DNA from: Actinomycetes bacterium
Lineage (GTDB): Bacteria > Actinomycetota > Acidimicrobiia > Acidimicrobiales > RAAP-2
Reading direction: 5' to 3'
NCBI GenBank assembly: GCA_021826655.1
Contig: JAKAZC010000149.1
Coordinates: 1-6,904 of the forward strand
DNA length: 6,904 bases
Shown here piece by piece: positions 1 to 5,484 of this stretch (the first letter of the stretch is position 1; the number at the start of each line of letters is the position of its first letter). The notes beneath the pieces are model-generated. The model was not told where the DNA came from. It was given only the letters and a program-made list of their open reading frames with translations, and ran no database searches. Position numbers and translations under genes: made by a program.

Positions 1-456
1 GCTGGCGACCCCCGCGGGCAGCGTGTCGGCCACGAAGGTCTGGGCGCCGGCGCTCACCGTGCCGGCCACGACCGCCGCGCCCGACGAGGTGCTGCCGATG
101 GCCACGCACGCCGTCGTGCCCGAGCAGGTGATCTGGGACAGGCTGGCGACCCCCGCGGGCAGCGTGTCCGGGGACCAGGTGACGCTCGTGCCGGCGATGG
201 CGGCGGCCAGGAGCACGGCGCCGGACGCCCCTGATCCGATGGCCATGCAGATCGTCGAGCTGGGGCAGGTGATCTCGGTGAGGTTGGTGACCCCCGCCGG
301 CAGGGTGCTGACCGACCACGTTCCGGGTGCGCTCGTGGAGTCGACCACGGCGACCCCCTGGTAGCCGCCGCCGGCCGGCCCGAAGCCGACGCCGATACAT
401 GCGCTGCTGGCACAGGAGGTCGACTCGATCTGGCTGACCGAACCGGGCAGGGTGGT
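1..456 (-). repeat. Tandem 47-49 residue protein repeats inside the prepilin-like gene
   Basis: The Thr codon of the phrase T-L-P-x-x-V falls at 22-24, 163-165, 304-306 and 451-453. The spacings are 141, 141 and 147 nt, that is 47, 47 and 49 codons. Each unit carries W-S-x-x-T-L-P near its start and a Cys pair further on (C-x5-C, C-x5-C, C-x4-C), then a Gly-containing turn. Bases 1-27 and 142-168 are identical over 27 nt, so at least two units are recent duplicates. The array continues past the left edge. A divergent earlier unit with C307 and C315 may lie just upstream. Confidence 0.85.
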
Positions 457-1494
457 CGAGCTCCACGTCGAACCGGAGAGGATGCTGGCGGTCGTGACGG
501 CGCCGGTGTTGGGCGCGCTCGCCGAGCTGGGGCTCTGCCCGGTCACCACGCACTGAATCTGTCCGGCGTCGGGGCAGGTGACCCCGTTGTCGGTCGCAGT
601 GGTGCTGGGATAGCCGACGTTCACGGACGCCCCCTCGTCGTAAAGGAACGGTCCGAGTGCCGTGACGCTGTCGGTCGCGACCGCGGCGCTACCCGTGACG
701 TCGTTCGCCAGGCCGCCCTGCACGGCGAAGGCGGTCGTGAGGGTCTCGGGTCCCACCTGCACCGTGTACGGGGTCCCCGACGGGCTCGGGGGAACCTCCA
801 TGAAGGCGCAACCGTTGGTGTCGGGGTGGGTGGTGTAGGTGGTGCCCGCCAGGGTCGCCGTCACGGGCACCTTGGTCACCCGGCCGCTCGGTCCTCCCCA
901 CGAGAGGCCGCTGACGTCCGCCGGTTCGGGGTTGCCGACGCCCGACGGGTCCCCGTACAGCTGCACCGCGATGAACCCGTTGGTGGGCACGCTGGCCGGC
1001 GGGTAGTCGATGAGCGTCGTGTCCGTGACGCTGTTGGAGGGTCCCCACGTCACCGTCACCTGCAGGCCGAGGACCTGGGGGACCGTCCCGGAGGTGCACA
1101 GGTCGAGCACGCCGTTGACCGTGGCCCAGTTGAAGACGGCGCTGACCGTGTAGGGAACGTTGGAGGCCGTCTGGGTGCCCTCGGAGATGGCGTTGCCCAC
1201 GTTGGGCAGCCCCTGGGCGTTCGCCGGCGGCCCCTGGTTGTTGAGGGTCTCCACCCACTGCTCCGCGATGCCCAGGGCAGTGGTCTTCTCGCGGGCGTTG
1301 GCGGACTGGGTGATCGTGTTGGCGAGGATGTACGAGACCGGCACCAGGACCAGCAGGAGGAGGAAGATGGCGATCACGACCTCGAGCAGGCTGAACCCCT
1401 GGTCGTCGCCGCGCCGGCCGGAGCTGGGCCCCTGTTCGTGCCCGCGCCGGCGGGAAGCTTCCCGGTGCTGGTGGTCGTCCGGTGATCTCGACAT
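1..1494 (-). CDS. Type IV prepilin-like protein with C-terminal Cys-bearing repeats (3' end cut by window edge)
   Basis: The minus frame from ATG 1494 stays open to base 1, giving 498 residues without a stop. Residues 1-33 are a hydrophilic, Arg-rich leader. G33-F34 followed by SLLEV is the classic prepilin peptidase site with Glu at mature position 5, and about 24 hydrophobic residues follow (roughly 34-57), the pilin helix. A short PilV-like stretch (AEQWVETLNN) comes next, then a beta-rich head. Around residues 205-245 the text resembles a carboxypeptidase-regulatory-like or Ig-like fold (DTNGCAFMEVPPSPSGTPYTV). From about residue 300 come tandem repeats with paired cysteines (for example ITCPSSTICMAIG) and the phrase TLPAGV, probably beta-propeller-like blades. 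Family knowledge says such proteins are processed by PilD and join a pilus or pseudopilus; a minor tip pilin or surface adhesin is my inference. The 33-residue leader is long compared with class IVa pilins, but no later Met, Val or Leu start precedes the motif. Shine-Dalgarno pairing is weak (GAGGA 14 nt upstream). There is no other pilus gene in view. Confidence 0.85.
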   Translation of the reverse strand, partial: MSRSPDDHQHREASRRRGHEQGPSSGRRGDDQGFSLLEVVIAIFLLLLVLVPVSYILANTITQSANAREKTTALGIAEQWVETLNNQGPPANAQGLPNVGNAISEGTQTASNVPYTVSAVFNWATVNGVLDLCTSGTVPQVLGLQVTVTWGPSNSVTDTTLIDYPPASVPTNGFIAVQLYGDPSGVGNPEPADVSGLSWGGPSGRVTKVPVTATLAGTTYTTHPDTNGCAFMEVPPSPSGTPYTVQVGPETLTTAFAVQGGLANDVTGSAAVATDSVTALGPFLYDEGASVNVGYPSTTATDNGVTCPDAGQIQCVVTGQSPSSASAPNTGAVTTASILSGSTWSSTTLPGSVSQIESTSCASSACIGVGFGPAGGGYQGVAVVDSTSAPGTWSVSTLPAGVTNLTEITCPSSTICMAIGSGASGAVLLAAAIAGTSVTWSPDTLPAGVASLSQITCSGTTACVAIGSTSSGAAVVAGTVSAGAQTFVADTLPAGVAS

Positions 1495-1600
1495 GGGCTC
1501 GATTCCGGTCCTCGGTGCCGACGGCTCGAGCGCGCCCGAGCATGCCGACGGTCGGTACCGATGTGTGCTGTCCGCTACTTTTGGCTCAATGCACTGCTGA

Positions 1601-1619
1601 CCTGGCCGAAATAGCCAGG
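1601..1619. other. Hairpin in the probable prepilin leader (CCTGGC/GCCAGG)
   Basis: CCTGGC at 1601-1606 and GCCAGG at 1614-1619 form a perfect 6-bp stem with a 7-nt loop. It lies 107 bases upstream of the prepilin ATG. There is no T-tract, so it does not look like an intrinsic terminator. It could be a leader RNA structure or a protein-binding dyad. Confidence 0.4.
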
Positions 1620-1627
1620 ACGACAAT

Positions 1628-1649
1628 TCTCTCTGTTCAGTCGGAGAGA
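1628..1649. other. Second hairpin in the probable prepilin leader (TCTCTC/GAGAGA)
   Basis: TCTCTC at 1628-1633 pairs with GAGAGA at 1644-1649 across a 10-nt loop. It follows the first hairpin by 8 nt. Two consecutive stems in a less GC-rich leader suggest a structured 5' UTR, but no known RNA family is recognised. Confidence 0.3.
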
Positions 1650-1716
1650 CCGGCTCAGGCCAGGCTTGTGACCTGCTCGAAAGCATACGCCAGGCAAGTC
1701 GAAAGTCCCCCCTTCA

Positions 1717-1744
1717 CATGCATGAATCGGCGGATGGGATTCAT
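1717..1744. promoter_or_regulatory. 7-9-7 inverted repeat overlapping an 8-bp palindrome, operator candidate
   Basis: ATGAATC at 1722-1728 is the exact reverse complement of GATTCAT at 1738-1744, with a 9-nt spacer. The left arm overlaps the palindrome CATGCATG at 1717-1724. The half-site centres are 16 bp apart, about one and a half helical turns. It sits in the lower-GC part of the divergent region, 223 bp upstream of the prepilin ATG and 340 bp upstream of the LCP start. A dimeric regulator site is a reasonable inference, with no known family match. Confidence 0.35.
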
Positions 1745-1839
1745 CTCTAACGATCCTGCAACCGTGCCGCTCCCGTTTCACCACCGTGCCGCGGGACTGC
1801 GGGCGGCCCGGCAGGACAGGGGTCACGCGGGCGGGCGCC

Positions 1840-1908
1840 GGCGAGCGACCGGCGCGGGCCCCACCCGGCAACCCGGCGAGCGACCGGCGGGGGCCGACCC
1901 GGCAACCC
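1840..1908. repeat. 35-nt imperfect tandem repeat, two copies
   Basis: GGCGAGCGACCGGCG occurs at 1840-1854 and again at 1875-1889, exactly 35 nt apart. Each copy is followed by a GGGCC-rich segment and ACCCGGCAACCC. The second copy lacks one base and runs into the 8-bp array. Confidence 0.75.
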
Positions 1909-1944
1909 GGCAACCCGGCAACCCGGCAACCCGACGACCCGGCA
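1897..1944. repeat. 8-bp minisatellite (ACCCGGCA) x6, G-quadruplex-capable on the minus strand
   Basis: ACCCGGCA units start at 1897, 1905, 1913, 1921, 1929 and 1937. All are exact except the fifth (ACCCGACG). A further exact unit lies at 1863-1870. On the minus strand this reads GGG runs separated mostly by the 5-nt loop TTGCC, which satisfies the G3-N1-7 rule for an intramolecular G-quadruplex. The array lies between the two divergent genes and could vary in copy number. Confidence 0.85.
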
Positions 1945-2071
1945 CCGCGGTCGGGCCCCCGGGCAGGGGGGCGGGCCCACGGCGGGGCGAGTTTTAAGCC
2001 TTCGATAAGAAAATGTGCCTCCCACCTGGGAATTCAGCGGTAGCCGACATCTCCGGCTGTTCCACGGTTGG

Positions 2072-2083
2072 TACGTTCTTGTG
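2072..2083 (+). promoter_or_regulatory. Probable leaderless promoter -10 of the LCP gene
   Basis: TACGTT at 2072-2077 matches TANNNT and is followed by exactly 6 nt before ATG 2084, which places the transcription start on the first base of the start codon. No Shine-Dalgarno sequence precedes the ATG. No good -35 is visible 16-18 nt upstream. Confidence 0.5.
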
Positions 2084-3493
2084 ATGGTCAGCGGCCGTCT
2101 GCCCGGTGACGAACGCCGCCCTTCCCGTCGGCGACGAGGCAGAGCGCGGAACGAGGAAGGGCTGCGATCCCTCGGGGAGCAGATCGACCGGCCCAGCGGC
2201 GGGCGCCGGCGGCATGGGGTTGCCGGGGCGTCCGGACCTCCCACGGGTCCCGGCGCCCCCCGGGGGCCGGGTGGGCCCGTCCCGCCCCGCGGGTTCCGGC
2301 GGAGCGGCCGGCCCAAGTGGAGCGGCCGCCGCAAGGTCGTGACCATCGTGTCGGGAGTGGTGGTGTTCGCGTTGCTGCTCGTCGCCGGGGCCTACGGCTA
2401 CGCCCGGTACCGCTACGACCAGATACACAAGATCCACGTCACCTCCGAGGCGGCGCAGGTCTCGGGTCAACCGTTCAACATGCTGGTGGTGGGCTCCGAC
2501 TCCCGGGTGGGGCTGAGCGGGGCGGCCGCGGCGCAGGCGGGGAGCGTCGCGCAGGTCGGAGGTCAGCGCAGCGACGTCATCATGATCTGGCACGTCGACC
2601 CGGCGACCCACCGGATCGCCATCGTTTCGATCCCACGCGACACCATGGTCTCGATGATCCCGTCGGAGACCTCGCAGTTCGGCACCTTCAACCGGATCAA
2701 CGCGTCGTTCAACGGCGGGGTGAACTCGTTGGTGCAGACCATCGAGACGAACTTCGGCATCCCGATCAACCACGTGATCCAGGTGGACTTCGGCGGGTTC
2801 GTGGGCGCGGTCAACGCCATCGGGGGCATCTGGCTGAACTTCCCGTACCCGGCCAAGGACGCCTACTCGGGTCTCAGCATCCCGACCCCGGGTTGCCAGC
2901 TCCTCAACGGCACCCAGGCGCTGGCCGTGGCCCGCAGCCGCCATTACCAGTACTACACGAACGGGTACTGGCACTACGACGGCACGAGCGACCTCGGGCG
3001 GATCGACCGCCAGGACGTCTTCATCCGGGCCCTGATCGACCAGGCGAAGACGAAGTACAACCCGCTCACGCTCAACGCGCTGATCGGCTCCATCCCCCAG
3101 GGCATCAGCATCGACGACCGGCTCAGCCTCAGCGACCTGATCGGGCTGGCGGTGGACTTCCACGGGATGAACGCCAACGCCATGGGCACGCAGACGCTGG
3201 CGACGATCCCCGAGCTGAACGTCGCGCCATGGGGCGACATCCTGTTCGTCGACCAGCCCACGGCCCAGCAGCAGCTGGTGTCGGCCTTCGGCAACCAGCT
3301 CACCACCCCGACGAACCCGCCGCCCGACACGTACCTGGTGCGATCCCCTCCCCCGGACGTGACGACGACCACCGTCGCCCCGCCGACCACCGCCGGGGGC
3401 TCGACGTCCACGCCGCCCGCGGCGCCGGCCACGACCTCCCCCGCGCCGGCCACGACCCCTTCGTTCGACCCGACGCCCTGCTCGCCGGCGTAG
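2084..3493 (+). CDS. LytR-CpsA-Psr (LCP) family cell-wall glycopolymer ligase
   Basis: This 469-residue membrane protein should transfer a lipid-linked wall polymer to peptidoglycan on the outer face of the membrane; family members attach teichoic acids or, in mycobacteria, arabinogalactan. Residues 1-84 are a cytoplasmic tail rich in Arg, Pro and Gly. Residues 85-106 form a single transmembrane anchor. The LCP domain runs from about 131 to 360, with its characteristic charged residues: D139-S-R141, R162-S-D164, R185-D-T187, R284-S-R286-H, and D303-L-G-R306-I-D-R309-Q. These bind polyprenyl diphosphate and metal in solved family members. The last 60 residues are a Pro/Thr-rich tail typical of wall-spanning linkers. 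I chose ATG 2084 because TACGTT precedes it by 6 nt. GTG 2081 and GTG 2015 are in-frame alternatives; the extra residues from 2015 look unrelated to the family. The TAG stop lies inside a tandem repeat. The exact polymer substrate cannot be told. Confidence 0.9.
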   Translation: MVSGRLPGDERRPSRRRRGRARNEEGLRSLGEQIDRPSGGRRRHGVAGASGPPTGPGAPRGPGGPVPPRGFRRSGRPKWSGRRKVVTIVSGVVVFALLLVAGAYGYARYRYDQIHKIHVTSEAAQVSGQPFNMLVVGSDSRVGLSGAAAAQAGSVAQVGGQRSDVIMIWHVDPATHRIAIVSIPRDTMVSMIPSETSQFGTFNRINASFNGGVNSLVQTIETNFGIPINHVIQVDFGGFVGAVNAIGGIWLNFPYPAKDAYSGLSIPTPGCQLLNGTQALAVARSRHYQYYTNGYWHYDGTSDLGRIDRQDVFIRALIDQAKTKYNPLTLNALIGSIPQGISIDDRLSLSDLIGLAVDFHGMNANAMGTQTLATIPELNVAPWGDILFVDQPTAQQQLVSAFGNQLTTPTNPPPDTYLVRSPPPDVTTTTVAPPTTAGGSTSTPPAAPATTSPAPATTPSFDPTPCSPA

Positions 3494-3615
3494 CGGGTCC
3501 CCGGGCGGGTTCGGCCCGCCGGCGTAGCGGGTCCCCGGGCGGGTTCGGCCCGCCGGCGTAGCGGATCCCCGACGCCTAGCTGTCCGGCGTAGCGGGTCCC
3601 GGGCGGGTTCAGCCC
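3484..3615. repeat. 34-bp tandem repeat between convergent genes, four copies
   Basis: The unit begins GCCGGCGTAGCGGGTCCCCG and ends with GGCGGGTTCGGCCC. Copies 1 (3484-3517) and 2 (3518-3551) are identical. Copy 3 (3552-3582) is shortened and diverged after its first 20 bases. Copy 4 (3583-3615) has one changed first base, one missing C, and TTCAG in place of TTCGG. Copy 1 contains the last codons and TAG stop of the LCP gene, and copy 4 contains the TGA stop of sufU. Because 34 is not a multiple of three, the repeat is not coding. Confidence 0.9.
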
Positions 3616-3618
3616 GCC
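3504..3618. terminator. Set of three GC hairpins, likely bidirectional terminator of the LCP and sufU genes
   Basis: GGCGGG, a 5-nt loop and CCCGCC form perfect 6-bp stems at 3504-3520, 3538-3554 and 3602-3618. The first two loops are TTCGG and the third is TTCAG. They lie between converging transcription units. No T-tract follows in either direction, so these are hairpin-only terminators of the kind often proposed for high-GC actinobacteria, or RNA 3'-end stabilisers. Confidence 0.5.
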
Positions 3619-4130
3619 GCCGCCTCGATCTCCCGGAGGCCCTGGGACAGCGCGTTCCAGCTCAGCGTCGCGCACTTGATCCGGACCGGGAACTTCACCA
3701 CGCCCTGAAGGGCCGCCAGCTCACCCAGCTCATCGGGATCGATGGGCTGGGGTTCGCCGCTCACCGTCTCGGGTCCGGGCGACAGACCGTTCGCGGGCGG
3801 TGGCGGGCCGTCGCCGAGCGCCGACTCGTGGATGGACATCATCCCCTTGAAGGTGGCGATGAGGTGCCGGACCTCCGGGAGCGGCCGCCCCTTCACCGCG
3901 GCAGACATGAGCGAGGCCGAGGACTGGCTGATGGAGCACCCGGTACCGCCGATCTTGATGTCGGCGAGGGCGCCGTCCTCCACCACCATGGTGACGACCA
4001 CCTCGTCACCGCAGAGCGGGTTGAAACCCTCCACCCGGTGTGCGGGCGGGGATTCGAGCTCCCCCCGGTTGCGGGGGGAGCGGTAGTGGTCGAGGATGAT
4101 CTCCCGGTAGAGCTCCTCCAGGTCGGGCAT
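3609..4130 (-). CDS. sufU: Fe-S cluster assembly sulfur acceptor/scaffold SufU
   Basis: This 173-residue cytosolic protein belongs to the IscU/SufU fold. SufU proteins bind zinc, accept persulfide sulfur from SufS and pass it to cluster assembly. The N-terminus LYREIILDHYRSPRNRG (residues 7-23) is the family signature. The three metal/sulfur cysteines are present: C40 in N-P-L-C-G-D (with D42 as zinc ligand), C65 in G-T-G-C-S-I-S, and C153 in V-R-I-K-C-A-T-L. The conserved end, ELAALQGVVKFPVRIKCA, is intact. Residues 104-132 hold a Pro-rich insertion that is not typical. I chose ATG 4130 because GGGGGA lies 6 nt upstream; GTG 4131-4133 adds one residue and is too close to that site. It starts 25 bp after the sufS stop in the same direction, so the two are almost certainly cotranscribed. 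The TGA stop falls in the loop of a hairpin formed by the downstream 34-bp repeat. Confidence 0.93.
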   Translation of the reverse strand: MPDLEELYREIILDHYRSPRNRGELESPPAHRVEGFNPLCGDEVVVTMVVEDGALADIKIGGTGCSISQSSASLMSAAVKGRPLPEVRHLIATFKGMMSIHESALGDGPPPPANGLSPGPETVSGEPQPIDPDELGELAALQGVVKFPVRIKCATLSWNALSQGLREIEAAAG

Positions 4131-4155
4131 CACGCGTCCCCCGGTGCGTCGGCGG

Positions 4156-5397
4156 TCACCCGAACAACCTAACGGCCTCTTGCAGGCCGTCGATCAGCAC
4201 GTCGACGTCGCTCGATTCGTTGTAGAGGCCGAAGGACGCTCGGGCGGTCGCCGCCACGCCGAGCTTGCGCATCAGCGGCTTGGCGCAGTGATGGCCCGGT
4301 CGGACGCACACGCCGAACTGGTCGAGCACCTGGGCGAGGTCGTGCGCGTGGATCTCGTCGATGGCGAGCGACAGCACGCCTCCCCGGTCCTCTCCCTCCG
4401 GAGGGCCGAAGACCTTGCACTTCGAACCGAGGCGTGCCGTCAGCGCGTCGAAGGCGTAGCGGGTGAGCTCCATCTCGTGGGCCCGGACCCGGTCCATCCC
4501 GACGGCGGACAGGTAGTCCACCGCCGCGGACAGCCCGACGGCCTCGGCGATCGGGGGCGTGCCCGCCTCGAACCGCTGCGGGGGCTCGGCGGCAAGGTAG
4601 CGGTCCGTGCGCACGTCGAGGATCATCCCGCCGCCCCCGAGGAACGGGGGCATCTCCTCGAGCAGTTCCGCCCGGCCCCACAGCACGCCGATCCCGGTGG
4701 GTCCCAGCATCTTGTGCGCGGAGAACGCGAGGAAGTCGATCCCGAGCGCCGCCACGTCGACCTGAAGGTGGGGCACCGACTGGGCCCCGTCCGCGACCAC
4801 CAGGGCGCCGGCACGGTGCGCGGCCTCGGCGATCGTGGCCAGCGGGTTGATGGTCCCGAGCACGTTGGACATGGCCGAGACGCTGACCAGCGCCGCCCCG
4901 TCGACCATGCGGTCGAGGTCCGAGAGGTCGAGCCGTCCCGCACCGTCCACCGGGATGTAGCGCAGCTCGATCCCGCGCTCCTCGGCCAGCATGAGCCAAG
5001 GGACGATGTTGGCGTGGTGCTCCATCTCGGTGAGGACCACCACGTCGCCGGGTCCCAGGTTGGTCCGGCCCCAGCTGTGGGCGAGCAGGTTCAGCGACTC
5101 CGTCGTGTTCTTCGTGAAGACGACCTCGCGGCCGGGGTGGGGCGCTCCGACGAAGCGTCCCACCTTGGTGCGGGCGCCCTCGTACAACCGGGTGGCCTCC
5201 TCGGCGGTCGCGTAGACACCGCGATGGACGTTCGCGTGGGTGGTCTCGTAGTAGCGCTCCGTGGCGGCGATCACCGAGTGGGGGGTGAGCGACGTCGCCG
5301 CGGAGTCGAGGTAGACGATCGGACGGTCGTGGACGGTCCGGGCGAGCAGGGGGAAGTCCTTGCGGGCGGCCTCCACGTCGATCGGTTCCGGGGTCAC
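4156..5397 (-). CDS. sufS: Group II cysteine desulfurase SufS
   Basis: SufS is a PLP-dependent homodimer that removes sulfur from L-cysteine, leaving alanine and an enzyme persulfide. At 413 residues it is close to E. coli SufS (406). Visible active-site features are H127-H128 in M-E-H-H-A-N (PLP stacking), D203 and Q206 in V-A-D-G-A-Q-S-V-P-H (cofactor contacts), K229 in F-S-A-H-K-M (Schiff-base lysine), and C371 in R-P-G-H-H-C-A-K-P (persulfide cysteine). The short P-G-H-H-C-A-K context is that of group II, not of NifS/IscS. The start is GTG 5397, supported by a -10 hexamer ending 6 nt before it and by the N-terminus fitting the family (residues 8-40). It is the first gene of a two-gene sufS-sufU unit. 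sufB, sufC and sufD, which usually precede it in actinobacteria, are not adjacent, so its promoter is its own and the cluster-assembly complex must be encoded elsewhere. Confidence 0.96.
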   Translation of the reverse strand: MTPEPIDVEAARKDFPLLARTVHDRPIVYLDSAATSLTPHSVIAATERYYETTHANVHRGVYATAEEATRLYEGARTKVGRFVGAPHPGREVVFTKNTTESLNLLAHSWGRTNLGPGDVVVLTEMEHHANIVPWLMLAEERGIELRYIPVDGAGRLDLSDLDRMVDGAALVSVSAMSNVLGTINPLATIAEAAHRAGALVVADGAQSVPHLQVDVAALGIDFLAFSAHKMLGPTGIGVLWGRAELLEEMPPFLGGGGMILDVRTDRYLAAEPPQRFEAGTPPIAEAVGLSAAVDYLSAVGMDRVRAHEMELTRYAFDALTARLGSKCKVFGPPEGEDRGGVLSLAIDEIHAHDLAQVLDQFGVCVRPGHHCAKPLMRKLGVAATARASFGLYNESSDVDVLIDGLQEAVRLFG

Positions 5398-5409
5398 GAC
5401 AAAAGTCTA
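5398..5409 (-). promoter_or_regulatory. Probable leaderless promoter -10 of sufS
   Basis: On the minus strand TAGACT (5409-5404) is followed by TTTGTC and then GTG 5397. A TANNNT hexamer ending 6 nt before the start codon predicts transcription beginning on the G of GTG. There is no Shine-Dalgarno sequence. The -35 region, weak in sequence, overlaps the inverted repeat at 5417-5434. Confidence 0.55.
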
Positions 5410-5416
5410 CCGCTTT

Positions 5417-5434
5417 GGTCGGATTTGCCCGACC
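5417..5434. promoter_or_regulatory. Perfect 6-6-6 inverted repeat, operator candidate between sufS and the debranching enzyme
   Basis: GGTCGG (5417-5422), spacer ATTTGC, CCGACC (5429-5434). It lies just upstream of the sufS -10, where a bound repressor would cover the -35 region, and 38 bp before the opposite -10. It does not match the SufR or IscR sites I know. It could equally be an RNA hairpin only if transcribed, which the leaderless starts argue against. Confidence 0.45.
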
Positions 5435-5472
5435 GTCCCGGGCGGGTGGTCCCGAGGGGCGGCCGCGACCGA

Positions 5473-5484
5473 TACGCTCGTCCG
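5473..5484 (+). promoter_or_regulatory. Probable leaderless promoter -10 of the debranching-enzyme gene
   Basis: TACGCT (5473-5478) is followed by CGTCCG and GTG 5485, the same TANNNT-6 nt-start arrangement as at sufS and the LCP gene. No Shine-Dalgarno sequence is present and no clear -35 is seen in the GC-rich sequence upstream. Confidence 0.5.

Larger units (their letters stand above)
1495..2083. other. 589-bp divergent intergenic region, no gene supported
   Basis: This stretch separates the minus-strand prepilin gene from the plus-strand LCP gene and should hold both promoters. Bases of roughly 1560-1790 are visibly less GC-rich than the flanks and contain three inverted repeats (listed separately). 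Bases 1800-1980 are extremely GC-rich and repetitive. A short AT-rich block (1990-2014, with TTTTAAG and GATAAGAAAA) follows, then the LCP promoter. Open frames across it encode only low-complexity Pro/Gly/Arg text produced by the repeats. I see no tRNA, known riboswitch core, or convincing -35/-10 pair for the prepilin gene. Confidence 0.7.
5398..5484. other. 87-bp divergent promoter region sufS / debranching enzyme
   Basis: Two start codons face away from each other across 87 bp, with a -10 hexamer directly beside each and one inverted repeat between them. The two hexamers are 63 bp apart, so the polymerases or a regulator could interfere with or co-regulate the two units. Iron-sulfur biogenesis and glycogen debranching have no known functional link. 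Confidence 0.6.

Noticed and set aside
689..1543. 284-codon minus-strand open frame across the prepilin region
   Set aside because: Out of frame with the prepilin. It has no hydrophobic segment or motif, whereas the adjacent frame has the cleavage site and is open to the window edge.
1495..1790. Cyclic-di-GMP or other riboswitch ahead of the prepilin gene
   Set aside because: I looked for the GEMM and ydaO core motifs on the minus strand and could not find them; only generic short stems are present.
1747..2043. Small genes in the repeat-rich part of the divergent region, on either strand
   Set aside because: The translations are simple products of the 8-bp and 35-bp repeats (PGNPATRQ-type text) and start in different frames without ribosome-binding sites.
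2015..2083. Longer LCP start at GTG 2015
   Set aside because: The extra 23 residues have no family character, and the TACGTT hexamer would lie inside the gene. ATG 2084 fits a leaderless start exactly.
1994..3163. 389-codon minus-strand open frame opposite the LCP gene
   Set aside because: Antisense shadow with Asp/Arg/Val-rich composition and no recognisable domain.
2317..3561. 414-codon plus-strand open frame overlapping the LCP gene
   Set aside because: It is the +1 shadow of the LCP frame. The translation is Arg/Pro/Gly-rich with no motif, while the LCP frame carries all the family residues.
3484..3615. CRISPR array
   Set aside because: The repeats abut directly with no unique spacers, and there are no cas genes.
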